Below are positions 22,922 to 29,289 of a stretch of 34,349 nt of DNA, piece by piece. Numbering within the stretch: position 1 is the first letter of the stretch; each line of letters opens with the position of its first letter. The notes beneath the pieces are model-generated. The model searched no databases. It was not told the origin of the DNA and worked only from the letters and a program-made list of their open reading frames with translations. Made by a program: the position numbers and the translations under genes. The stretch is from positions 1 through 34,349 of the forward strand of contig CAZJFG010000008.1 of NCBI GenBank assembly GCA_964545385.1. Reading direction: 5' to 3'. This DNA comes from GCA-002780795 sp964545385 (lineage in GTDB: Bacteria; Patescibacteriota; Microgenomatia; UBA1406; GWC2-37-13).

Positions 22922-23629
22922 TCAAAACTTTTCGAAAAAAATATTTTCTGACGGAATACCTTTTTCCAGAAGAAACTGGCAGATATCTTTGACTACTTCT
23001 CGACTGCCACAGATATAGTATTCCGACTCTTTATCTGGGTTATTGCAGGCTATGTTGATTCGTCCAAATCTGAAATACTTTTGATCACTTGGCGGAATTT
23101 TCTCAAGTGTCTGTTCTTGAGAGAGACAGATAGTAAACTGGAAATTGGGATGTGCGCTGGAAAAACTTTTTAGTTCTTCCAAAAAACAGATGTCTTTTTC
23201 GTTTTTTAGTCCCCAGTAAAGAGTAAAACCAGTTTGGTCTTCCGGATTTTTTTCAAAATGAGTCTTGACCATCGACCAGAGTGGTGCCAGACCGGTGTAA
23301 GTAGCAAAAAAAACTTTGTTTTTTTGGTTTTGTCGCAGGTAAAAAGCGCCGGCCGGACCCCAAAGCGTGATTTTGTCACCTATATTAAGGGAACTAAGAT
23401 ATGATGAGGCTAGGCCGCCTGGAATAAGATGGATCATCAGTTCAATTTCTTTTTTGGAGCTCTCAGAAGAAAAGATAGAATAAAGCCTGTTTTTTTCCTC
23501 GATTTTTAACATGATGTACTGGCCGGCTGTGAAGTTAATTTCTTCGGGTTTAATAAGCGAAAATTTTAGAAGCAATTGGTCGGTTGTAAGAACTTTTTTT
23601 TCAGAAAGGACTGTTTGATAGATATTCAT
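22922..23629 (-). CDS. FNR-like flavin oxidoreductase
   Basis: This is a 235-aa single-module reductase of the ferredoxin-NADP reductase superfamily. The FAD-binding barrel has AGQYIMLKIEEKNRLYSIFS (RLYS at 48-51) and a glycine-rich GGLASSYL (71-78) for the FAD diphosphate. The NAD(P) domain has ATYTGLAPLWSMV (TGLAP, 112-116) and YYICGSREVVKD near the end. There is no ferredoxin domain and no Fe-S Cys motif, so its electron partner is unknown. ATG 23629 replaces the longer start at 23677, which would overlap the divergent promoter. Its promoter TATACT is 13 nt upstream. The exact substrate cannot be told. Confidence 0.82.
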   Translation of the reverse strand: MNIYQTVLSEKKVLTTDQLLLKFSLIKPEEINFTAGQYIMLKIEEKNRLYSIFSSESSKKEIELMIHLIPGGLASSYLSSLNIGDKITLWGPAGAFYLRQNQKNKVFFATYTGLAPLWSMVKTHFEKNPEDQTGFTLYWGLKNEKDICFLEELKSFSSAHPNFQFTICLSQEQTLEKIPPSDQKYFRFGRINIACNNPDKESEYYICGSREVVKDICQFLLEKGIPSENIFFEKF

Positions 23630-23642
23630 TTTTGCAAAAAAA

Positions 23643-23648
23643 AGTATA
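23643..23648 (-). promoter_or_regulatory. -10 box of the FNR-like gene
   Basis: TATACT on the minus strand lies 13 nt before ATG 23629, predicting a 5' UTR of about 6 nt, too short for a normal Shine-Dalgarno. Confidence 0.45.
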
Positions 23649-23671
23649 TAACAATCAAGGATTGATTTTGT

Positions 23672-23677
23672 TATCAT
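23672..23677 (+). promoter_or_regulatory. -10 box of the single-pass protein gene
   Basis: TATCAT is 6 nt before ATG 23684, the leaderless spacing. Confidence 0.5.
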
Positions 23678-23683
23678 TTTTAT

Positions 23684-24727
23684 ATGACCTTAACCGAACT
23701 TTCCTACTACGTACGAAAAGCCGCTCCTTTTGTTGTGATCCTTTTTTTGATTTTTTTGATAATTTTTTATCTTTTCAAACTTCTTTTTTTATACTTTGAT
23801 CTGAATAAAAAAACATCCGTTTATACCAATACTGTTTTTGGAAAGATCGAGAAGCCAATAATAGAGTCAACCTCAAGCGCGAAATTCAGTTATATTTTGG
23901 ATACAGTCGACGGCGAACCGGTTTCAGCATCAGAGACAGCCAAAGTTTACCTTATTCCTCCTAGTAGCACGCGATTGGTTTATCGGGAAAAAATCTATTT
24001 GATGGCAAAAAACTTTGGTTTTGATACGACAACCGTTAAACACAAACTGACCGGGCACGAAGCTTCTTTTACAGATAAGAATCAAGAGTTAAAAATTAAC
24101 ATCACAAACTACAACTTTTCTTATCAGTACAAACTGGCATCAAACGAAAGTTTTTTGCAAGATACGGTTGTTCCGGAGCGTGAAAATATTGAGAATAAGG
24201 CCGCTTCTTTTTTGCAGACGATAGGTCGCTACCCTTCTGAGTTAAGTAAAGGTAAAACAAATCTGATCTATCTTTACTACGACCCGCTTATGAAAACTCT
24301 TTCTGTTGTTGATCAACCAAGTTATGCGAACATGATTGAGATTGATTACTATCGACCGGATATTGATATTTTTCCAATTGTCTCACCAAGTTATTTCAAT
24401 AGTCAGAACTATTTGGTAATTGCTTTTCGGAATGATAGTTATAAAGTTGTTAAAGCCCAGATCAAATTTTTCGAAAAGTCCGACGAGGAAGTAGGTGTCT
24501 ATCCTATCAAAACCGGCACTGAGGCATGGGAAGAGTTGCAGGCCAATAAAGGATTTATCATTTCAGCACCGGAAGATCAAAAAACCATCAAGATAAAAAA
24601 AATGTTTTTCGCTTATTATGACCCAGATGTTTACCAAAGTTATTTACAACCAGTCTATGTATTCTTAGGTGAAAATAACTTCGTTGGTTATGTACCTGCC
24701 GTATCCAATCAATATTTAATTGAATAA
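23684..24727 (+). CDS. Hypothetical single-pass extracytoplasmic protein
   Basis: This is a 347-aa protein that I do not recognise. One strong transmembrane helix (about residues 15-37, rich in Phe, Ile and Leu) follows a short cytoplasmic start. The rest is a soluble, beta-rich, Tyr- and Asp-rich region with repeated phrases such as YYDPLMKTLSVVDQPSY and FAYYDPDVYQSYLQPVY. There are no Cys residues in the soluble part and no catalytic motif. It looks like a cell-surface structural or assembly protein. It is divergent from the FNR-like gene and convergent with the D,D-carboxypeptidase (15-nt gap). Context suggests envelope work, but this is weak inference. Confidence 0.75.
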   Translation: MTLTELSYYVRKAAPFVVILFLIFLIIFYLFKLLFLYFDLNKKTSVYTNTVFGKIEKPIIESTSSAKFSYILDTVDGEPVSASETAKVYLIPPSSTRLVYREKIYLMAKNFGFDTTTVKHKLTGHEASFTDKNQELKINITNYNFSYQYKLASNESFLQDTVVPERENIENKAASFLQTIGRYPSELSKGKTNLIYLYYDPLMKTLSVVDQPSYANMIEIDYYRPDIDIFPIVSPSYFNSQNYLVIAFRNDSYKVVKAQIKFFEKSDEEVGVYPIKTGTEAWEELQANKGFIISAPEDQKTIKIKKMFFAYYDPDVYQSYLQPVYVFLGENNFVGYVPAVSNQYLIE

Positions 24728-24742
24728 TTGTTTATTGGCGGA

Positions 24743-25654
24743 TTAACGAATTGATGGGTTTAAATAGTCTACGTTAGTATCTATCCAGGAAATGATATTT
24801 TTTGTGTCCTGGAAACGGTCGCTACTTTTTAAAATGATGATGACAAACCGGTAGCCGTTTTTTTTGTAAAAACTGATTAGATTTTCACCGGCTGCTTCGG
24901 TATAGCCGGTTTTTAAGCCGCCGATTCCCTGAATTTCGCCAAGGAGTTGATTAACATTGGTCAATTTATGAAAATACTTGTAATCAGTATCAGAAATAAT
25001 GATTTCTTTAGTTGAAACAATTTTGGAAAGATAACTGTTTTTTAAAAGAGCCCGGGCAGCCAGTGCAAGATCAAAAGGAGTTGAGCGGTTATTCCAGTCG
25101 TCAAGGCCATTGGGATTGTTGAAATGGCTATCTTTCATATAAAGATCCGCTGCTTTTTTATTCATAAGCTTGATATATTTTTCAAAACCGTAGTTATCGG
25201 CCAGTACATAGGCCGCATCGTTTGCCGAATGGACAAGAGTGCCGTATAAAAGGTTTTCTACTGTAATTTTTTCGCCAATGGCCAAATCCATCACCTGGCC
25301 ATCTGCAATTGTCCTTTTAACTATAATTACATCCTCGGGTTTATAGACATCAAGAGCAACCAAAGCAGTCATAATCTTTGTTATTGAGGCCGGAAAAAAA
25401 CTTTGGTGAATATTTTTTTCAAAAACCGGTGTAAAGGAAGGTAAGTCGATGACATATACGCCTTCGGCCGAAACATAAGGATAAAAATTACTTTTTAAAA
25501 AGGGGACGGGATTTGTCTTATACTGTCCGGATATTTCTTTTTTATTAAAAAGATCGCGGTGATAGGCAAAGATATGAAAGTATGGCGAGTCGCCCGGATA
25601 AAAAAGGAAAAGAAGCGTGAAGAAAACAAAAAGAAAATAATGTCTAAACTTCAT
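24743..25654 (-). CDS. D-alanyl-D-alanine carboxypeptidase (PBP5/6-like)
   Basis: This is a 303-aa serine peptidase that trims the terminal D-Ala from peptidoglycan stem peptides. The N-terminus (FRHYFLFVFFTLLFLF) is a signal or membrane anchor. All three penicillin-binding motifs are seen: SITK (S90 nucleophile, K93), SAN (143-145) and KTG (248-250). IGEKITVENLLYGTLVHSAN is the classic surrounding. The protein ends soon after the core domain, so the PBP5 C-terminal amphipathic domain is missing and the N-terminal helix must hold it. ATG 25654 follows the aspS stop by 2 nt, so the two are co-transcribed. Confidence 0.95.
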   Translation of the reverse strand: MKFRHYFLFVFFTLLFLFYPGDSPYFHIFAYHRDLFNKKEISGQYKTNPVPFLKSNFYPYVSAEGVYVIDLPSFTPVFEKNIHQSFFPASITKIMTALVALDVYKPEDVIIVKRTIADGQVMDLAIGEKITVENLLYGTLVHSANDAAYVLADNYGFEKYIKLMNKKAADLYMKDSHFNNPNGLDDWNNRSTPFDLALAARALLKNSYLSKIVSTKEIIISDTDYKYFHKLTNVNQLLGEIQGIGGLKTGYTEAAGENLISFYKKNGYRFVIIILKSSDRFQDTKNIISWIDTNVDYLNPSIR

Positions 25655-25656
25655 AT

Positions 25657-26982
25657 TTATTTTTCAATCGTGGAAAATCGGATATCAACTCTTTCCATAT
25701 CCCGTGGGAAAAGCGATGCCTCGCGAATATTTGCCAGATTTAGGAGTTTCATAGTGATTCTTTCTGAACCAAAAGAGAAACCACCTTCGGGAGGTAATCC
25801 AAATTTAAACGCTTGCAAATAAAGTTCGCTTTTGTCAACATCTATCTTTCGTTCTTTGGCTTTTTGCATCAATATCTTTGCGTCATTGATTCTTTGTCCG
25901 CCGGTTAGCCATTCAAGACCTTTGCCTAAAAGATCAAAACTTAGAGTAAAACCCGGGTCATCAGGGTCCTCAAGTGTGTAAAATGGTCTTTTATTAACAG
26001 GATAATGAGTAATAAAAATTAAATCGGAGTTTCTTTCCTCAAGAGACCATCGACAGATTTCTTGTTCATCTTCTGGTGCTAAATCTGGTTCTTTTCGACA
26101 ATCTCTTTTTGTTCTTTTAAAAATAATTTCTTGAGCTTCACGTAGTTTGAGATGAGGAATTTTTTCAGGTACTTTAGGTAAATTCGCCTTGTAAAGTTTT
26201 AATTCTTCTTGATTATTTTTTCCAACGCTTTTTAAAATATATTTGATAACATACTCAACCATGTCCATAATCTCCGTCCAAGAATCAATAAAGCCAAATT
26301 CAGCATCAAGCGTAGTTGATTCAGCAAGATGTCTTGTTGTCATTGATGGTTCCGCTCTTAAAGTCTTATTTACGGTAAAGACTCTTTCAAAAACACCGAC
26401 CATAATTTGCTTATAGAATTGAGGACTTTGAGAAAGAAAGGCTTTATGGTCAAAATACCTTACTTCAAAAACGTCAGCTCCACCTTCTGCTGTTTGAGGA
26501 ATAATTACCGGAGATTGAAACTCGATGAAATCTTTTTCTTTAAGAGCTTTTCTGAAAGCATCAATAATAGTTTCTTGAATTTTAAAAATTGCTTGAATTT
26601 TAGGATGTCTTAAACTTAGCGAGCGGTAATCCAAAAGGACAGGGAGAGTAAGGTCTAATGTTTCCTTACTCATGTCAAAAGGAAGTGGATCAGCTTTTGA
26701 AATAATCTTTATTTCTTTTGCTTCGATCTCGATTGTACCGGTTTTCATTTTTGGATTTATGAGTTTTTCCGGCCGTTTTTTGACAAGACCTTTGATATAA
26801 ACAACATCTTCTGTTGAAAATTTACGTAACTTTTCGTCGCCGATTACCTGAACGATAGCCGTCCGGTCGCGCAGGTCAAGAAAAATTATTTTTTTGTGAT
26901 CGCGGATAGTTGCTACCCAGCCATAGAGTTCAACTTCTTCACCAATATGGTCGACTGTTTTTTCTATAAAAAGTTTTTTCAT
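25657..26982 (-). CDS. aspS: Aspartyl-tRNA synthetase, archaeal/eukaryotic type
   Basis: This is a 441-aa class II synthetase. The N-terminal OB fold contains VELYGWVATIRDHKKIIFLD and LRDRTAIVQVIG for anticodon binding. Motif 2 is KTLRAEPSMTTRHLAESTTL and motif 3 is EGGFSFGSERITMKLLNLAN followed by IREASLFPRD. The short length and absence of a GAD insertion point to the archaeal-type AspS rather than the ~590-aa bacterial form. Such enzymes are often non-discriminating, charging both tRNA-Asp and tRNA-Asn so that GatCAB can make Asn-tRNA. That is a family property, not shown here. ATG 26982 follows TATAAT by 11 nt. It leads an operon with the D,D-carboxypeptidase. Confidence 0.93.
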   Translation of the reverse strand: MKKLFIEKTVDHIGEEVELYGWVATIRDHKKIIFLDLRDRTAIVQVIGDEKLRKFSTEDVVYIKGLVKKRPEKLINPKMKTGTIEIEAKEIKIISKADPLPFDMSKETLDLTLPVLLDYRSLSLRHPKIQAIFKIQETIIDAFRKALKEKDFIEFQSPVIIPQTAEGGADVFEVRYFDHKAFLSQSPQFYKQIMVGVFERVFTVNKTLRAEPSMTTRHLAESTTLDAEFGFIDSWTEIMDMVEYVIKYILKSVGKNNQEELKLYKANLPKVPEKIPHLKLREAQEIIFKRTKRDCRKEPDLAPEDEQEICRWSLEERNSDLIFITHYPVNKRPFYTLEDPDDPGFTLSFDLLGKGLEWLTGGQRINDAKILMQKAKERKIDVDKSELYLQAFKFGLPPEGGFSFGSERITMKLLNLANIREASLFPRDMERVDIRFSTIEK

Positions 26983-26993
26983 AAACTTTCAAT

Positions 26994-27022
26994 ATTATAA
27001 TTCTTTGGAACTTTCATTGCAA
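26994..27022 (-). promoter_or_regulatory. aspS promoter, -35 shared with the divergent leader
   Basis: On the minus strand TTGCAA (27022-27017) and TATAAT (26999-26994) are 17 nt apart. The ATG follows 11 nt after the -10. The -35 is self-complementary and is also read by the plus-strand promoter. Confidence 0.65.
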
Positions 27023-27044
27023 AATTAAATATTTTTGCTATAAT
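27017..27044 (+). promoter_or_regulatory. Strong promoter of the structured leader RNA
   Basis: TTGCAA (27017-27022) and an extended TGCTATAAT (TG at 27036-27037, hexamer 27039-27044) are 16 nt apart. This is the most complete promoter in the window. Transcription should start near 27051. Confidence 0.72.
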
Positions 27045-27052
27045 TTTTTCAA

Positions 27053-27121
27053 ATGGGAAAAATATATCAATCATTTAAGCTCCACATTATTCTTCTTATT
27101 AAGAAGATGTGTGTGGGGTGA
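27053..27121 (+). CDS. Possible 22-aa leader peptide
   Basis: An ATG 8 nt after TATAAT opens a 22-codon frame encoding MGKIYQSFKLHIILLIKKMC, then VG and TGA. Five branched-chain codons in a row (Ile-Ile-Leu-Leu-Ile, 27086-27100) lie in the 5' arm and loop of the leader hairpin, and the stop lies in the 3' arm. This suits ribosome-dependent attenuation, but the frame is short and could be chance. Confidence 0.35.
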   Translation: MGKIYQSFKLHIILLIKKMCVG

Positions 27122-27147
27122 TTGATATTAAGAAATTTTTAAAAATT

Positions 27148-27172
27148 ACCCCGCAACCAGGCGGGGTTTTTT
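27148..27172 (+). terminator. Intrinsic terminator 7 nt before the orphan gene
   Basis: ACCCCGC (27148-27154), a 6-nt loop and GCGGGGT (27161-27167) form a GC-rich 7-bp stem followed directly by a T-run to 27172. It is the only textbook intrinsic terminator I found in the window. The next CDS begins at 27179, so it can end transcripts before that gene. Confidence 0.85.
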
Positions 27173-27178
27173 AATGAT

Positions 27179-27568
27179 ATGCAAGAACAGTTTAAACCAG
27201 AAACGCGAGAACTTGACCCACAAGTTGCAATGTTGTTTGAAAAGATTGAAGGTGTTGATTTAAAAAAAATCATTACGCCTGATGGTTTGATAGAATCAAA
27301 AGCAATAGAATTACTTGGGGTTTTGGCAATCCCGGTGCAAAATTTGCTTCTTAAATTATTTGATGATGGATTTTGTTTGGAAGAATGGCAGAAACTTGTT
27401 CCACCTTTAAAAGGAGTTCTAAATAGAAGAGAACATTGGGCAAAAAAAACAGAGATCGCAACAGGTAAACTTCCACCTGGCTTACCAACAAGGAGAAGAT
27501 ACGGTTCAAATCCCCGTACTCCACCAGGGAAACGTGGACCAGGAAGATATTCTAGCGGTCGACGTTAA
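27179..27568 (+). CDS. Orphan 129-aa protein with basic Pro/Gly/Arg tail
   Basis: I do not recognise this protein. Residues 1-95 look like a small helical domain with acidic and hydrophobic blocks (DPQVAMLFEKIEGVDLKKI, LLGVLAIPVQNLLLKLFDDG). The last ~35 residues have no acidic residue and are rich in Arg, Lys, Pro and Gly (TRRRYGSNPRTPPGKRG, then RYSSGRR), like nucleic-acid-binding tails. No signal peptide or membrane helix. No -10 or Shine-Dalgarno lies between the terminator and ATG 27179, so expression should depend on read-through of the leader. The 3' end overlaps recJ tail-to-tail by 17 nt. An RNA- or DNA-binding role with autoregulation is a guess. Confidence 0.75.
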   Translation: MQEQFKPETRELDPQVAMLFEKIEGVDLKKIITPDGLIESKAIELLGVLAIPVQNLLLKLFDDGFCLEEWQKLVPPLKGVLNRREHWAKKTEIATGKLPPGLPTRRRYGSNPRTPPGKRGPGRYSSGRR

Positions 27569-29285
27569 TAGAATCGATAAGTTTTCCTCTTAAACTCTCT
27601 CGGCCGTTCCAACGGTTGATATCAAGAGTGTAAACCACGTGAGTTTCCTGACCGCGGGAAAATATTTTGAATTTTTCGGCTTGAAAAAAAGCAATAAATT
27701 CTAATGGTTGGTGGTTGACGATTGATGAGTGGTCCTGAACAAAAAACTTTAAATGATCGTTATTTTTTCCGAATAAATTGGCGCCGGTAATTTTACCCGA
27801 ACTGACAAATGTCGGTTTTGGATTACCGATACCAAAAGGAGCAAGTAATTCTATTTTTTTGGCAAAAGTCAGGTTGATTTTTGAAAGAGGAATGTCAAGG
27901 TCAACTTCGATTTTTCGTTCAAGATTTTTTTTTGCGATAAGCTTTTCTGCTTTTTTTTGAGCAACTTCCATAAAATCTTTTAATTTTTCTTTTTCGATGT
28001 TAAAGCCGGCCGCCTGTTTGTGTCCACCGACATCAACCAAATATTTTTTAAGTCCAACTAAAAAATCGGTAATATGAAATCCAGGAATGGATCTGGCTGA
28101 GGCTTTGTAAGAACCGTCGTTTTTAGTAAGGATAATTGTCGGCCGGTAAAATTCTTCAACGATTTTCGCGGCGATCAGGCCAATAATCCCTTCATGCCAA
28201 TTATCCGATACAAGAATTATTATTTTTTTATTGTGAAGTTCAAATTGCGGATTTTTCACAATTTTTTTGGCTTCGTTGACAGCTTTTTCTACTAAATCTT
28301 GACGTTGGCGATTGGTTTGGCCGATCTCTTGGGCAAGGTTTTGAGCTCGTTTGTCGTTTGTGGTACACAAAAGGCGCAGGGCGTCAATCGCCGACTTAAG
28401 CCGACCAACAGCATTGATACGTGGCGCAATGATAAAGCCCACCTCATATGGCGTGATTTCTTTTCCCTCAATACCTGCCTCTTTCAAAATATGATAAATA
28501 CCGAGTCTTTTGATTTTACCAAACGTTTTTAGGCCGTATTTAACCAGACTGCGTGAAGGTCCAACCAAAGGCACCATGTCGGCAATCGTGCCTATTGAGG
28601 CTAAAGCCAAATAATCGCTTTTGAAATTATTTTCGAGTACACCTTTATTGTGTCCTGCAGGCTTAGTTCCACCAAGTGAGTGAGCGTTGACAAAATATTT
28701 AAAAATTTCTTTACTGAAAAAATAGCTGACGCCTGATCCGGAAAGTGCCGGAATATGGAAAATTGCCTTGGCTTTTTTGGAAATTTCTTTTTGTTTGATA
28801 TGATGATCGGTAACAATTACCTGAATGCCAAGACTCGATGCATATTCGATTTCTTTTACTTTGGTAATGCCATGATCAACGCTGATAACAAGCGCCGGAT
28901 CAAACTGTTTTTTGATGTTATCGATTCCTTTTTTGGAAAAGCCATAGCCTTCGGTTTTGCGGTCGGGAACATAGGGCATAACATTAAATCCAAGCAAATG
29001 AAGTGTTTCCCACAAAATAGCGCCACCTGTTATTCCATCGGCATCATAATCCGTATAAACAACAATCGTCTTATTGTTTTTTTTAACATTCTTTAGAATT
29101 TCAATTACTTTTTTAAACTCACGAGCTGGCAGACCAAAATTTTTTAGCGAAATTTCCAAAGGGTTTTTTGGGTTAAGAAACTCTTTTTTGTTTTTGATTT
29201 CCCTATTTTCCAAAATAATATCGACAATTTCATCGTTTGTCAGTTTGCTTTTTTCATCGATTTTTTTTTTGGCAAAAACTTTCAT
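27552..29285 (-). CDS. recJ: Single-stranded-DNA exonuclease RecJ
   Basis: This is a 577-aa DHH-family 5'-3' exonuclease of recombination and repair. The catalytic motifs are YTDYDADGITGG (D79-D83), SVDHG (135-139) and VTDHH (158-162). The DHHA1 part has DVGGHKQAAGF. The OB domain is at the C-terminus. All metal-binding residues are present, so it should be active. The OB-domain loop SSIVNHQPL (about residues 518-527) is encoded by 7-bp repeats and looks like an insertion. TAGAAT 6 nt before the ATG overlaps the end of rmuC. Its 3' end overlaps the convergent orphan gene by 17 nt. Confidence 0.95.
   Translation of the reverse strand: MKVFAKKKIDEKSKLTNDEIVDIILENREIKNKKEFLNPKNPLEISLKNFGLPAREFKKVIEILKNVKKNNKTIVVYTDYDADGITGGAILWETLHLLGFNVMPYVPDRKTEGYGFSKKGIDNIKKQFDPALVISVDHGITKVKEIEYASSLGIQVIVTDHHIKQKEISKKAKAIFHIPALSGSGVSYFFSKEIFKYFVNAHSLGGTKPAGHNKGVLENNFKSDYLALASIGTIADMVPLVGPSRSLVKYGLKTFGKIKRLGIYHILKEAGIEGKEITPYEVGFIIAPRINAVGRLKSAIDALRLLCTTNDKRAQNLAQEIGQTNRQRQDLVEKAVNEAKKIVKNPQFELHNKKIIILVSDNWHEGIIGLIAAKIVEEFYRPTIILTKNDGSYKASARSIPGFHITDFLVGLKKYLVDVGGHKQAAGFNIEKEKLKDFMEVAQKKAEKLIAKKNLERKIEVDLDIPLSKINLTFAKKIELLAPFGIGNPKPTFVSSGKITGANLFGKNNDHLKFFVQDHSSIVNHQPLEFIAFFQAEKFKIFSRGQETHVVYTLDINRWNGRESLRGKLIDSINVDR
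27704..27731. repeat. 7-bp degenerate tandem repeat inside recJ
   Basis: Four heptamers (ATGGTTG, GTGGTTG, ACGATTG, ATGAGTG on the plus strand) encode SSIVNHQPL in a loop of the C-terminal domain. The core GGTTG is like the infB array. Confidence 0.5.
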
Positions 29286-29289
29286 GGGT

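Larger units (their letters stand above)
27050..27172 (+). ncRNA. Structured leader RNA / candidate transcription attenuator
   Basis: The RNA folds into a long hairpin. ATATCAATCA (27064-27073) pairs perfectly with TGATTGATAT (27119-27128). CTCCACA (27080-27086) pairs with TGTGGGG (27112-27118). TCTTCTT (27091-27097) pairs with AAGAAGA (27101-27107) around a 3-nt loop. The 3' arm GGGGTGATT (27115-27123) can instead pair with AATTACCCC (27144-27152), 9 bp with one G-U, which would break the terminator. This is the layout of an attenuator: leader hairpin, antiterminator, terminator. It may instead be an independent small RNA. The helices are seen; regulation is inferred. No known family was recognised. 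Confidence 0.6.
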
